64,000 bases of DNA from Qingrenia yutianensis (GTDB taxonomy: Bacteria; Bacillota; Clostridia; UMGS1810): the NCBI RefSeq assembly GCF_014385105.1, contig NZ_JACRTE010000004.1, positions 197,940 through 261,939 of the forward strand, in the 5' to 3' direction. The notes beneath the pieces were generated by a model. The model was given only the letters and a program-made list of their open reading frames with translations. It had not been told where the DNA came from and did no database searches. The position numbers and the translations under genes were made by a program. This document shows, piece after piece, positions 42,953 to 51,900 of this stretch (the first letter of the stretch is position 1; each line of letters opens with the position of its first letter).

Positions 42953-44137
42953 ATGAAAAAGTTTAAATTTTTGCTTGTTTCGGGTATGATTTTTGCCTGC
43001 GCGTCGCTTTTCGGCATTGGCGCATATGCGGCAAACGGCGACGTTATCGGAAAAGTTTATTCAACAGACATACTCGCGAAAATAGACGGTCACAACGCGC
43101 CGTCCTACAATATCGGCGGAAAAACCGCGGTTGTAATTGAGGAGCTTGCGGACGTGGAAAGTATGCGTACCTACGCGGTTTACGCAAAATACGATGACAG
43201 CGCGCGCACGCTCAACGTCAGAATGGAGTCGTCGAAAAATTTTTGGAGTGAGGCGTATGACGAGATAAAACGCGGAAAAGTGGGCAAAATTCTCGGCGAC
43301 GTGTACGAAACAGATATAGAAGTTTACATAAACGGTTACGAAATCGACGGTATGAACATCGGCGGAAAAACTGCGGTTGCCATTGAAGATTTGGGCAAAA
43401 TCGGCGGTGTGAACGAGAATTTCGGATATTCAAAATACCGCTGTACGGCAAAATGGGATGCGGAAAACAAAATTATTGCGCTTGATTTCATAGACCCGGG
43501 TTTGAATTTTAGCGTATTTGACTACGGCGCAAATCTTGTGTACACTGCAAGCGACAATGTTATCAGCGCAAAATTTGACAGAATGAACTATATTACATCC
43601 GGTTTTTACAGTACCCCGGCTTATTCGGACGAATTTAAAAAAGAAACAAATGTGTTAAAACCCCTTTATTTTGACAACGGAAAAGAGAAAACAGAGATAG
43701 GATTTATGTATATTTTTAATGACGACTACATTCCGTACGAGGTGGTAGAAAGATATTTCATCACCAAACCGGAGATTTTAAAAGAGCTTACCTATGCGCT
43801 TTGGGACGGCAAAACTCCCACGGCTGACGAGGCATTTAAAGCGCTTGACGACAAGGAAAATTATGAAACGCTCGATAAGCTTGAAACCGAAGATTTTTAT
43901 TTTGTTACGGTTAAAGTTTTAAAACCCGTTGACGAGTATCAGGACATTGTTTACGTTGCGGTTAAAAAGACGGGCGGTTACAGCAACGTTTACTCGGGTT
44001 CGACGATTTATGACAAAACCACGGTTGAAAAGGTCGGCGAGAATATCGTTCGTGTAGGACTTTCACCGTATGCGGGACCGAGCGGTGCAAATAAGCTGAA
44101 CTGTGATTTTGATTTGAACAGTTATACAATAAGATAA
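42953..44137 (+). CDS. Secreted protein with two stalk-like repeats, function unknown
   Basis: 394 residues, CAAGGAGG SD. Signal peptide at about 1-27 (MKKFKFLLVSGMIFACASLF, then GIGAYAA). Two related repeats follow: 30-91 (VIGKVYSTDILAKIDGHNAP, NIGGKTAVVIEEL) and 112-180 (KILGDVYETDIEVYINGYEI, NIGGKTAVAIEDL). They resemble copper-amine-oxidase N-terminal-like stalk domains. The C-terminal 200 residues are a mixed alpha/beta region I do not recognise. No sortase or lipobox motif. It has its own promoter and terminator. Confidence 0.75.
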   Translation: MKKFKFLLVSGMIFACASLFGIGAYAANGDVIGKVYSTDILAKIDGHNAPSYNIGGKTAVVIEELADVESMRTYAVYAKYDDSARTLNVRMESSKNFWSEAYDEIKRGKVGKILGDVYETDIEVYINGYEIDGMNIGGKTAVAIEDLGKIGGVNENFGYSKYRCTAKWDAENKIIALDFIDPGLNFSVFDYGANLVYTASDNVISAKFDRMNYITSGFYSTPAYSDEFKKETNVLKPLYFDNGKEKTEIGFMYIFNDDYIPYEVVERYFITKPEILKELTYALWDGKTPTADEAFKALDDKENYETLDKLETEDFYFVTVKVLKPVDEYQDIVYVAVKKTGGYSNVYSGSTIYDKTTVEKVGENIVRVGLSPYAGPSGANKLNCDFDLNSYTIR

Positions 44138-44140
44138 CTA

Positions 44141-44172
44141 AAAACCCACGTGATATTCACGTGGGTTTTTTT
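44141..44172 (+). terminator. Terminator of the secreted repeat protein (convergent with M20 gene)
   Basis: 13-bp perfect stem AAAACCCACGTGA/TCACGTGGGTTTT with a 3-nt loop and a T run; the A run on its left serves the minus strand too. Confidence 0.9.
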
Positions 44173-45328
44173 ACATATTATCAAGAATAAAATTCACAAA
44201 AATTTCCGCGCCGATTTTTATAGCATTTTCGTTCGGGTTGAAATTCGGCGTGTGGAGCTTGTTAGACGAAATCTTTTCATCGTTTCTGCACCCCAGCTTA
44301 AAATAGCACGACGGCACATTCTCGGCGATATATGAAAAATCGTCGCCCAGCATATTTTTTTCGGCGGTGAGAATGTTTTCTTTTCCGACTGCCTTTTCAG
44401 CACTCTTTATAAGGAGCTCGGTAACGTTTTTGTCGTTGATGAGCGGAGGGTAAAGATAGGTATATTTATACTCATATTTTGCGCCCGCTTTTTCGCACGC
44501 GGTTTTGATTGTTTTCTCAATCGCTTTGTCCGCCTTTTTGCGCAAAACGTTGTCAAATGCGCGCACCGTGCCCCCGAAAGACGCGGTGTCGGGAATAGAA
44601 TTTTCGGAAAATCCCGAATTTACCTTGCACACCGACATCACAACTTCGTTTTCGGTAGCACTGTCAACGTTTTTGTGAATGTTAAACAAAATTTCGGTCA
44701 AAATTTTAATTGGGTCAACAGCGTTCTGCGGCTGTGCGCCGTGCGAGCCTTTGCCGATAATCTCGGCGTTGAAAAAGTCGGGCGAGGCGAAAAATTCGCC
44801 GTCCTTAACGGTTATTTTGCCCGTTTCGGTTTCGGGGTCAACGTGCAGACCGACTGCCGTATCGACGTTTTTTAACACACCCTCGTTTATCATATCCAGC
44901 GCACCGCCCGTTTCCTCCTCGGCAGGCTGAAAAATGAACCTAACGTTGCCGTTTATTTCATTTTGAATTTTTTTGATAACGGCGGCGCAGTACAGCGCAA
45001 TGGCAATGTGAAAATCGTGACCGCACGCGTGCATAAATCCGTTATTTTCCGACCTATATTCCACGTCGTTTTGCTCGGTAATTTTGAGTGCGTCAATGTC
45101 GGCGCGGACGAGGATTGTTTTGCCGTTTTCGGCGCCCTTTATATCGGCGCAGATACCCGTTTTTGCAATGCCGTCTTTATAGTCAATATTGTGTTTTTTC
45201 AGAAAATCTTTAATAATTTCGCCCGTCTTAAATTCGCAGAACGCAAATTCGGGGTGACGGTGCAGAGTGCGCCGTAAATTTATAATTTCGTCCTCAAGCG
45301 CGTTTATTTCGTTTTTAATATCCGTCAT
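44171..45328 (-). CDS. M20 family amidohydrolase
   Basis: 385 residues from the ATG at 45328 (GGTGAT at SD distance; the 47 further upstream codons run over a promoter and a terminator and are not used). M20D motifs: LHRHPEFAFCEFKTG, RADIDALKI, HACGHDFHIA, FQPAEEETGGA and GLHVDPE, covering the two-metal site and the catalytic Glu. Related enzymes hydrolyse N-acyl amino acids, hippurate or indole-acetyl conjugates; the substrate here is unknown. Confidence 0.9.
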   Translation of the reverse strand: MTDIKNEINALEDEIINLRRTLHRHPEFAFCEFKTGEIIKDFLKKHNIDYKDGIAKTGICADIKGAENGKTILVRADIDALKITEQNDVEYRSENNGFMHACGHDFHIAIALYCAAVIKKIQNEINGNVRFIFQPAEEETGGALDMINEGVLKNVDTAVGLHVDPETETGKITVKDGEFFASPDFFNAEIIGKGSHGAQPQNAVDPIKILTEILFNIHKNVDSATENEVVMSVCKVNSGFSENSIPDTASFGGTVRAFDNVLRKKADKAIEKTIKTACEKAGAKYEYKYTYLYPPLINDKNVTELLIKSAEKAVGKENILTAEKNMLGDDFSYIAENVPSCYFKLGCRNDEKISSNKLHTPNFNPNENAIKIGAEIFVNFILDNM

Positions 45329-45344
45329 AATCATCACCAAAAAT

Positions 45345-45373
45345 ATTATCGCATTGTTTTTTTGAAATGTCAA
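45345..45373 (-). promoter_or_regulatory. M20 promoter giving a near-leaderless mRNA
   Basis: TTGACA (45373-45368), 17-nt spacer, GATAAT (45350-45345). Transcription should start near 45338, leaving only about 10 bases (GGTGATGATT) before the ATG. Confidence 0.75.
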
Positions 45374-45374
45374 T

Positions 45375-45475
45375 AAAAATAAATGCCGTATCCTTAAAAA
45401 ATTAAAGATACGGCTATATAAACAACAAGGAGTTTCCTCCCTGCTGAATACGCTTTTTAAAACTTTCATAATTTA
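45375..45475 (-). ncRNA. Candidate small structured RNA upstream of the M20 gene
   Basis: In minus-strand order: a TATAAA-like -10 (about 45478-45473), a 10-bp stem with a GAAA tetraloop (45446-45437 with 45432-45423, three G-U pairs), then an intrinsic terminator, stem GCCGTATC/GATACGGC (45414-45407, 45392-45385) with ATTTATTTTT. No protein gene on this strand needs a terminator here. A short transcript of about 90 nt is inferred; the -35 is poor. Confidence 0.4.
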
Positions 45476-45524
45476 TACTATGAATTTTGCGAAAAATGTG
45501 CTACAATGAATTCAGGTGATGTTA

Positions 45525-46250
45525 ATGACTATTATTCCGAATTTGCCCGAAAAAAATCCCGAAATTTTCATAATTAACAAATTTGCGGACGAAAGTATGT
45601 TCAAAAGCACAAATGCGCGCATAATTAAAGGCGAAAAGGTGCAAAATTTAACTGCGCCGACAGATACTCACATTGATATGCAGTTTGTCCATCTCGGCGG
45701 AAATAAATTTGTGTGCGAAAAGTCGCTTTATCCGTATTATAAGGCGGTTTTGGGCGAAAAATTCGATATTGTGTGCGGAGAAACCGCGCTTGAAAGTCAC
45801 TACCCCGGCGATATTGCATATAATATAGCAAGGGTCGGGAGGTTTGTTATTCACAATTTTAAATACACCGACAGTGTTATAAAAAAATATATTTCGGACA
45901 ATAATCTTGTTTGCGTCAACGTTTCGCAGGGATACGCAAAATGCAATGTCTGCGTTGCAGACGAAAACTCGGTAATCACCGAAGATAGGGGCATTTTCAA
46001 CGCCTGTGAAAAACACGGAATAGACTGTCTTTTAATCCGTTCGGGATACGTTTCGCTAAAAGGCTACAAAAACGGATTTATCGGCGGTGCGAGCGTTAAA
46101 ATAAACAAAAATACGCTTGCGTTTTTCGGCGAAATCGAAAATCACCCCGACTTTGAAAAAATAAACGATTTTTTGAATACGCGCAGTATCAAAAGCGTAT
46201 CGCTCAAAAAAGGTGCGCTTTGCGACATCGGGAGCGCGGTTGTAATATAA
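45525..46250 (+). CDS. Conserved Clostridia protein, DUF6873/GME-fold-like
   Basis: 241 residues from the ATG at 45525, with AGGTGAT upstream. No signal peptide. Segments such as DMQFVHLGGNKFVCEKSLY, CVNVSQGYAKCNVC, and GGASVKINKNTLAFFGEIENHPD recall pentein (guanidine-modifying enzyme fold) proteins, in which repeated beta-beta-alpha units surround a catalytic Cys/His pocket. I connect it with the DUF6873 family from memory. It is followed after 31 bases by the YtxC-like gene. Function unknown. Confidence 0.6.
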   Translation: MTIIPNLPEKNPEIFIINKFADESMFKSTNARIIKGEKVQNLTAPTDTHIDMQFVHLGGNKFVCEKSLYPYYKAVLGEKFDIVCGETALESHYPGDIAYNIARVGRFVIHNFKYTDSVIKKYISDNNLVCVNVSQGYAKCNVCVADENSVITEDRGIFNACEKHGIDCLLIRSGYVSLKGYKNGFIGGASVKINKNTLAFFGEIENHPDFEKINDFLNTRSIKSVSLKKGALCDIGSAVVI

Positions 46251-46281
46251 AATTTTAATAAAAAAGGAGGTTTGAAAAAAA

Positions 46282-47118
46282 TTGTGCTACACCGTTGCAC
46301 TTGACACCGATTTTTTTACCAAAGAACAAACCGAAGAATTTTTTGAAATTTTAAACGAAAACAGTTTTATTTACGGCAATTTTACGGGTAAAAACCGTCT
46401 TTTTATAAAAACGTTTCTCGACAGTATATCGTCGAAAGAAAAAATAAGCGGTATCATTGCGGATTTTGTTTTCAAAACGTATGTGAAACGCTATTTTTTG
46501 AGGGCGGTTGACGAAATTTATTATTATTTTGACAAAAACGAAAAAGACGAAATTTTCGCGTCGCTCGATAAAGAAAAAGACGTTAAATTTATATCGGACG
46601 CGGTTTTAAAATACATTAACGAAAACAATTTTATCGAAATAAAGGGTTTTGCCGATTTTCGGCTCACCGACTTTTTAAACGGAATTTTTGACGCTGCGGA
46701 AAGCATTACCGACGAATATCTCGAAAAGAAGGAATATTTCGAGTTTGTCAAGCTTTTGAAATATTTTCTCGACGTGCAAAATTCCGAGTGCGAGCGCGTG
46801 GACGTTTTTAAAAACAAAAACGGCGAATATGTGCTCATAGACGAAAACAAAAACAAAATTCCGCTTTCCGACTGCGAAGTGAGCGTTGAAATTGCGGACG
46901 AAATTCTGGACGTTTACGATATACTTTTGAGCGAGCTTATAAATCTCGCCCCTAAAAAGGTTGTCATCCATAATAAGAATATGTTTGAAAACAAAGAAAT
47001 ATTAAAAACAATCGAAAATATTTTTGAAAATAACGTAAGCTACTGTGACGGCTGTGATTTGTGCGAAGAATTTGACAAAAACGACCAAAACATCAAAAAA
47101 GATGATAAAATAGATTGA
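46282..47118 (+). CDS. YtxC-like sporulation protein
   Basis: 278 residues from a TTG start (AAGGAGG upstream; an in-frame stop at 46273 excludes earlier starts). An acidic, helical soluble protein with FVFKTYVKRYFLRAVDEIYY and GFADFRLTDFL as in YtxC (B. subtilis sporulation-associated family of unknown role). A Cys-rich end SYCDGCDLCEEF is notable. It lies between the GME-fold-like gene and the radical SAM gene, all close-spaced. Confidence 0.7.
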   Translation: MCYTVALDTDFFTKEQTEEFFEILNENSFIYGNFTGKNRLFIKTFLDSISSKEKISGIIADFVFKTYVKRYFLRAVDEIYYYFDKNEKDEIFASLDKEKDVKFISDAVLKYINENNFIEIKGFADFRLTDFLNGIFDAAESITDEYLEKKEYFEFVKLLKYFLDVQNSECERVDVFKNKNGEYVLIDENKNKIPLSDCEVSVEIADEILDVYDILLSELINLAPKKVVIHNKNMFENKEILKTIENIFENNVSYCDGCDLCEEFDKNDQNIKKDDKID

Positions 47119-47149
47119 ATATGACTAAACATAAAACAAGGTGATACAA

Positions 47150-48829
47150 ATGAAAACTCTTATCTCTGCGCTCAATGCAAAATATGTCCATTCAAGCCTT
47201 GCGGTGCGGTGTCTTAAAAAATACTGCACAGGCTTTGACGTTGAAACAAAGGATTACACTATAAACGACAGCACAGACGCCATAATATCGGATATTTTTG
47301 AAAAAAATCCCGACGTTACGGCGTTTTCGTGCTACATATGGAATATCGAAAAGGTGCTTTACATCTGCGAATGTTTAAAAAAAGCCAACCCGAAATTTAT
47401 AACCGTTCTCGGCGGTCTTGAGGTGTCGTACGACGCGGAAGACGTTATGGAAAAGAACGGTTTTATTGATTTTATCATAAGCGGTGAGGGCGAAATTCCG
47501 TTTAAATCGCTTTTGCAGACGCTTGAAAACGGCGGTGATTTTAAAAACGTGCCGTCGCTTACCTACCGCGAAAACGGGGAAATTCTGCAAAATGAAAAAC
47601 TCGGACTCTGCGACATCAACAGCTATCCTTTTGTGTACGACAGCGCGGACGAATTAAAAAACAAAATCGTCTACTACGAATCGTCGCGCGGCTGCCCGTA
47701 TAATTGCAGTTACTGCCTTTCGGGCGATGGCAGCAGGGTGAGTTTTCTTGATACCGCGCGCGTTAAGGACGAGCTTATGTTTTTTATAAACAACAACATT
47801 CCGCTGGTTAAATTCGTTGACCGCACCTTTAATGCGGACAGAAAACGCGCCGACGAAATTTTTGATTTTATAATCAAAAACACCAAAAACACAAAATTTC
47901 ACTGCGAACTTGCAGGCGATTTGATTACCGATAAAACGCTTGAAATATTGAAAAATGCGCCCGAGGGCGTCATTCAGTTTGAAATCGGCGTGCAGTCCAC
48001 AAACGAAAAAACAATTTCGGCTATCGGCAGAAAAATTGATTTTGACAAACTTAAAGACAAAATCGTGCCGCTTATAAATCTTAAAACCATACATATTCAT
48101 TTAGACCTTATCGCAGGTCTGCCGTACGAGGATATTGAAAGCTTTAAAAAATCGTTTAACGACGTTATAGCGCTCCGTCCGCATATGCTTCAGCTCGGAT
48201 TTTTAAAGCTCTTGAAAGGTTCGCGCATACGAAACGAGGCGGAAAAATACGGTTACGTTTTCAAAAGCAAAGCGCCGTACGAAATTATTTCAAACGATTT
48301 TATGACGTTTGCCGATATTTGTTATCTTAAAAAAATCGAGCAAATGCTGGATAAGTTTTATAACAGCGGTGAATTTGAGAAAAGTATGAATTATCTTTTT
48401 GAAAAATTTGAAAGCCGTTTTGAAATTTTCGATATGCTGGTTAAATATTTTGAGAAAAACCGCCTTTTTGAAATAGGTCTTTCGACCGATATGCTCTGCG
48501 ACGCGATAAAAAATACGTTTGCAAATTTTAAGGATTTTGCCGACTGTGCCGAGTTTGACCGTATGACAAACCCGAAATGCAAAAAGAAAGACGATTTTGA
48601 GGGCAATGCAAAATTAAAATCCGTGTGCTTTGAATTTTTGAAAGATACCGGTATGACGCATAAATATCTGCCCGGATTTGAAAATTTCCCCGCAAAAAAA
48701 CTTGTGAAGTTTATACAAATCAGACGTTTTTTCAATAAATTCTGGCTGTTTAATCTGAAAAATAACCAATATTGCGACATAACGGAGGATTTTGTCAAAT
48801 TTTGTATTGAAAGTGCACAAAAAGTGTGA
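47150..48829 (+). CDS. B12-binding-domain radical SAM protein (DUF4080-type)
   Basis: 559 residues from the ATG at 47150 (AAGGTGAT SD). The N-terminal cobalamin-binding-like Rossmann domain (about 1-150: TLISALNAKYVHSSLAVRCL, VLGGLEVSYD) lacks an obvious DxHxxG motif. The radical-SAM motif is SRGCPYNCSYC at about 178-188, then a barrel with DLIAGLPYEDIESF. The C-terminal 200 residues are helical, as in the DUF4080 group. Probably a methyltransferase or tailoring enzyme; substrate unknown. Confidence 0.85.
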   Translation: MKTLISALNAKYVHSSLAVRCLKKYCTGFDVETKDYTINDSTDAIISDIFEKNPDVTAFSCYIWNIEKVLYICECLKKANPKFITVLGGLEVSYDAEDVMEKNGFIDFIISGEGEIPFKSLLQTLENGGDFKNVPSLTYRENGEILQNEKLGLCDINSYPFVYDSADELKNKIVYYESSRGCPYNCSYCLSGDGSRVSFLDTARVKDELMFFINNNIPLVKFVDRTFNADRKRADEIFDFIIKNTKNTKFHCELAGDLITDKTLEILKNAPEGVIQFEIGVQSTNEKTISAIGRKIDFDKLKDKIVPLINLKTIHIHLDLIAGLPYEDIESFKKSFNDVIALRPHMLQLGFLKLLKGSRIRNEAEKYGYVFKSKAPYEIISNDFMTFADICYLKKIEQMLDKFYNSGEFEKSMNYLFEKFESRFEIFDMLVKYFEKNRLFEIGLSTDMLCDAIKNTFANFKDFADCAEFDRMTNPKCKKKDDFEGNAKLKSVCFEFLKDTGMTHKYLPGFENFPAKKLVKFIQIRRFFNKFWLFNLKNNQYCDITEDFVKFCIESAQKV

Positions 48830-48835
48830 TATAAT
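48807..48835 (+). promoter_or_regulatory. Promoter of the small membrane protein
   Basis: TTGAAA (48807-48812), 17-nt spacer, TATAAT (48830-48835), lying within the end of the radical SAM gene. Confidence 0.75.
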
Positions 48836-48877
48836 AACGTAAAACAGTTCGGGTATGTTTTACGGAGGAAATCAGAT

Positions 48878-49318
48878 ATGAATAAAGATGTTAAGCTTTA
48901 TAATGTTGTGTTTCCGTTTTGGTTGTTAATGCTTTTGCCGGCGGCGTGGCTGGTTGTTTTGCCTGCAAATTTTTTAATCGACAGTTTGGTGTTGATTATT
49001 TCTATGTTTGTTTTTAAATTTGGAAACAGGGCACGGTTTTATAAAAAGTCCATTCTGAAATTTTTCCTGATTGGTATTTTGTCCGACCTTGCCGGCTCGG
49101 TTTTTATGCTGATATCGGCAAATGCGGGTGCAATGGGCGATGAGCTGTATCTTACAATACCGGCGATTTTGATTTCTGCGGTTTTGATATTTGTGCTGAA
49201 CTATTTTTTCACACTGAAAAATTGCAGTAAAAAGGAAAGATTGGGAACGTCTCTGATATTTGCGATTGCAACCGCGCCGTATACATTTTTGATTCCGTTA
49301 TCTTGGCTTTACAAATAA
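48878..49318 (+). CDS. Small integral membrane protein, unknown function
   Basis: 146 residues with CGGAGG upstream. Four hydrophobic segments (about 10-28, 32-48, 60-82, 92-110) and possibly a fifth at the C-terminus; short basic loops (NRARFYKKS, KNCSKKER) suggest positive-inside topology. No catalytic motif seen. It has its own promoter and precedes guaA by 48 bases. Confidence 0.7.
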   Translation: MNKDVKLYNVVFPFWLLMLLPAAWLVVLPANFLIDSLVLIISMFVFKFGNRARFYKKSILKFFLIGILSDLAGSVFMLISANAGAMGDELYLTIPAILISAVLIFVLNYFFTLKNCSKKERLGTSLIFAIATAPYTFLIPLSWLYK

Positions 49319-49366
49319 TGAACATACTTTGATATATTTTACAGTTTTTTGAGGGGAGTTGTCTTT

Positions 49367-50911
49367 TTGAATAATCAGTTAGTCATAGTTTTGGATTTCG
49401 GCGGTCAGTACAATCAGCTTATCGCGCGCAGAGTCCGCGAATGTAACGTGTACTGCGAAGTTATGCCGTACACCAAAAGCCTTGAGGAATTAAAGGCGAA
49501 AAATCCGTCTGCAATCATATTCACGGGCGGTCCGAACAGCGTTTACGAGGACGGTTCTCCGCTTTATACAAAAGAGATTTTCTCGCTCGGCGTGCCGATT
49601 TTGGGCATTTGCTACGGCTGTCAGCTTATCGCGCATCTTCTTGACGGCGAGGTTACTCCGGCGCAGGACGATTCTGCGCGCGAATACGGCAAAACAAAAA
49701 CGTATTTTGATACGTCGTGCAAGCTTTTTAAGGATATTCCCGACGAGAGTATCACCTGGATGAGCCACGGCGACTATATGGCGAAAGTCCCCGAGGGCTT
49801 TAAGCTTGTGGCACATTCCGACAAGTGTCCCAACGTTGCCATTGCCGACGAAGAACGCGGTTTTTACGGCGTTCAGTTCCACCCCGAGGTTCAGCACACC
49901 GAGTTCGGTCAGAAAATGCTTCATAATTTTCTCTATGAGGTTTGCGGTTTGAACGGCGACTGGAAAATGGACGAGTTTGCGAAACAGTCGATTGAAAAAC
50001 TCCGCGAAAAGATCGGCGATAAAAAGGTGCTTTGCGCGCTTTCGGGCGGTGTCGATTCCTCTGTTGCCGCGGTTATGATACACAAGGCGGTAGGCAAAAA
50101 TCTCACCTGTATTTTTGTTGACCACGGTCTTTTGCGCAAAAACGAGGGCGACGAGGTTGAAAAAACGTTTAAAGAAAAATTTGATATGAACCTTATCCGC
50201 GTTAACGCACAGGATAGATTTTTGGGCAAGCTCAAAGGCGTTTCCGACCCCGAAACGAAAAGAAAAATCATCGGCGAGGAATTTATAAGAGTGTTTGAGC
50301 AGGAGGCGAAGAAAATCGGCAAGGTTGATTATCTTGTTCAGGGCACAATTTACCCCGACGTTATCGAGAGCGGTACGGGCGACGCGGCGGTGATTAAGAG
50401 CCACCATAACGTCGGCGGACTTCCCGATTATGTTGACTTCAAGGAAATCGTCGAGCCTTTGCGCGATTTGTTTAAGGACGAGGTACGAAAAGTCGGACTT
50501 GAGCTTGGTATTCCCGAATTTTTGGTATGGCGTCAGCCGTTCCCCGGCCCCGGACTTGCGATAAGAATAATCGGCGATATTACTGAAGAAAAGATAAAAA
50601 CTTTGCAGGACGCGGACTTTATCTTCCGTGACGAACTTGCAAAGGCGGGTTACGACAAAAATGTGCACCAGTATTTTGCGGTGCTCACAAATATGCGCTC
50701 GGTCGGCGTTATGGGCGACGGCAGAACGTATGATTATACCCTTGCTCTCCGCGCAGTTACGACGAATGATTTTATGACCGCCGATTGGGCAAAAATCCCG
50801 TACGATATCCTCGAGTCCGCGTCAAACAGGATTATAAATGAGGTTAAAAACATCAACAGAATTGTGTACGATATCACAAGTAAACCCCCCGCTACAATCG
50901 AGTGGGAGTAA
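49367..50911 (+). CDS. guaA: GMP synthase (glutamine-hydrolysing)
   Basis: 514 residues from the TTG at 49367, 8 bases after GAGGGGAG. The class I glutamine amidotransferase domain has the catalytic Cys in LGICYGCQL and His/Glu in GVQFHPEVQHT; the ATP-pyrophosphatase P-loop is ALSGGVDSSVAA; the dimerisation domain ends PPATIEWE. It converts XMP to GMP. Its 3' end is a recorded hotspot for integrating elements, and a mobile element begins directly after it here. Confidence 0.97.
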   Translation: MNNQLVIVLDFGGQYNQLIARRVRECNVYCEVMPYTKSLEELKAKNPSAIIFTGGPNSVYEDGSPLYTKEIFSLGVPILGICYGCQLIAHLLDGEVTPAQDDSAREYGKTKTYFDTSCKLFKDIPDESITWMSHGDYMAKVPEGFKLVAHSDKCPNVAIADEERGFYGVQFHPEVQHTEFGQKMLHNFLYEVCGLNGDWKMDEFAKQSIEKLREKIGDKKVLCALSGGVDSSVAAVMIHKAVGKNLTCIFVDHGLLRKNEGDEVEKTFKEKFDMNLIRVNAQDRFLGKLKGVSDPETKRKIIGEEFIRVFEQEAKKIGKVDYLVQGTIYPDVIESGTGDAAVIKSHHNVGGLPDYVDFKEIVEPLRDLFKDEVRKVGLELGIPEFLVWRQPFPGPGLAIRIIGDITEEKIKTLQDADFIFRDELAKAGYDKNVHQYFAVLTNMRSVGVMGDGRTYDYTLALRAVTTNDFMTADWAKIPYDILESASNRIINEVKNINRIVYDITSKPPATIEWE

Positions 50912-50916
50912 TAAAC

Positions 50917-50965
50917 AAATCCCCAAAAACTGCGTTATAATGCGGTTTTCGGGGATTTAATTTTG
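50917..50965 (+). terminator. guaA terminator
   Basis: Stem AAATCCCC/GGGGATTT plus inner AAAAC/GTTTT, followed by AATTTT. Confidence 0.8.
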
Positions 50966-50992
50966 AAATTGATAACAGAATGATAACATTTG

Positions 50993-51475
50993 TTATTTTT
51001 CAGTATTGTTTTTCAGTTTCTTAAATTCTTCATGTAAGCGTTCAGCCTTAATACGAGGATAACTGTAACGCCACATATCATATTCTTCCTTTGTTATTTC
51101 ACCTGATTTAAGTTTTTTGAATTCGCTGTTCCATGAACTGAGCATTTTGCTTACAGTTCTTGTGACAGCGTTTTTGTTTTCCACGGACAAGTGCACTTGT
51201 CCGTCAACTTCATTAGGAACAATGCCGTATTCATCTTCTAAGCAAAAAAGTGCGTGCATAACAGCGTCGTAATTTTCTAAATTAGGATCGGAAATTGCGT
51301 ATATGCTTACTCCCAAAGCACCGGCGATTTTCTCAAGCTGCTTTTCGGACGGTGTACGGTTTCCGAGTTCATAATTGCGGATTGCCGGTTCGCTCAAACC
51401 GGATTTTTGTGCCAGCTCCTTTTGGGACAATCCGAAAGCCGTGCGAAATCGCTTAATCTTTTTTCCAACATCCAT
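50993..51475 (-). CDS. XRE family repressor of the mobile element
   Basis: 160 residues. The N-terminal HTH (IKRFRTAFGLSQKELAQKSG, then LSEPAIRNYELGNRTPS) occupies about 5-60; the rest is helical and of unknown fold. It is divergent from the excisionase and integrase genes, with three matching operators between, so it probably holds the element quiescent. SD CGGAGGT. Confidence 0.85.
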   Translation of the reverse strand: MDVGKKIKRFRTAFGLSQKELAQKSGLSEPAIRNYELGNRTPSEKQLEKIAGALGVSIYAISDPNLENYDAVMHALFCLEDEYGIVPNEVDGQVHLSVENKNAVTRTVSKMLSSWNSEFKKLKSGEITKEEYDMWRYSYPRIKAERLHEEFKKLKNNTEK

Positions 51476-51533
51476 AGTGATACCTCCGAAAATCTGTTAT
51501 CAAAAATAATCTTACATATAGTATAACACAAAC

Positions 51534-51665
51534 AGTTCAAAAATGAAATAGTAATTTTAAATTTTGTGGAAAATAAAATGTGAACATTTTGTGAATATGT
51601 AAAAATGGTATTGACAGTTCATAAATGAACTGATATAATACAGATATACAGTTCGATAATGAACG
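51534..51665. promoter_or_regulatory. Three repressor operators and the excision/integration promoter
   Basis: Related dyads: 51534-51549 (AGTTCAAAAATGAAAT), 51616-51631 (AGTTCATAAATGAACT, perfect), 51650-51665 (AGTTCGATAATGAACG). The middle one fills the spacer of a consensus promoter, TTGACA 51611-51616, 17 nt, TATAAT 51634-51639, that drives the rightward genes; the first lies just upstream of a TATACT (51525-51520) facing the repressor gene. This is a lambda-like switch for mobility. Confidence 0.8.
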
Positions 51666-51696
51666 GTATAAAAATTTGAGAAAGGAGAAAACAAAG

Positions 51697-51900
51697 ATGA
51701 ACAAACAGTTGATGATTTCCGCTGATGAGGTGGCAGAAACCTTGGGTGTCTCAATATCTTATGCTTACAAAGTTGTGCGTCTTCTGAACAAAGAGCTTGA
51801 AGCAAAAGGCTTTATAACAGTAGCGGGCAGAGTGAGCAGAAGATACTTTGAGGAAAAATTTTACGGTTCGGAAGGAGTGTTTAACAATGTCGGTGCATAA
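51697..51900 (+). CDS. Excisionase-like DNA-binding protein
   Basis: 67 residues from the ATG at 51697 (AAAGGAG SD). A winged-helix/MerR-like motif, ISADEVAETLGVSISYAYKVVRLLNKEL, and a short basic C-terminus. Position before a tyrosine integrase in an integrated element suggests it directs excision. It overlaps the integrase start by 14 bases. Confidence 0.8.
   Translation: MNKQLMISADEVAETLGVSISYAYKVVRLLNKELEAKGFITVAGRVSRRYFEEKFYGSEGVFNNVGA

Noticed and set aside
45329..45469. 47-codon N-terminal extension of the M20 protein
   Set aside because: The extension runs across an intrinsic terminator and the M20 promoter; the ATG at 45328 has an SD and matches the family's usual start.
49490..50668. 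392-residue minus-strand ORF over guaA
   Set aside because: Antisense shadow of guaA without SD or recognisable motifs.
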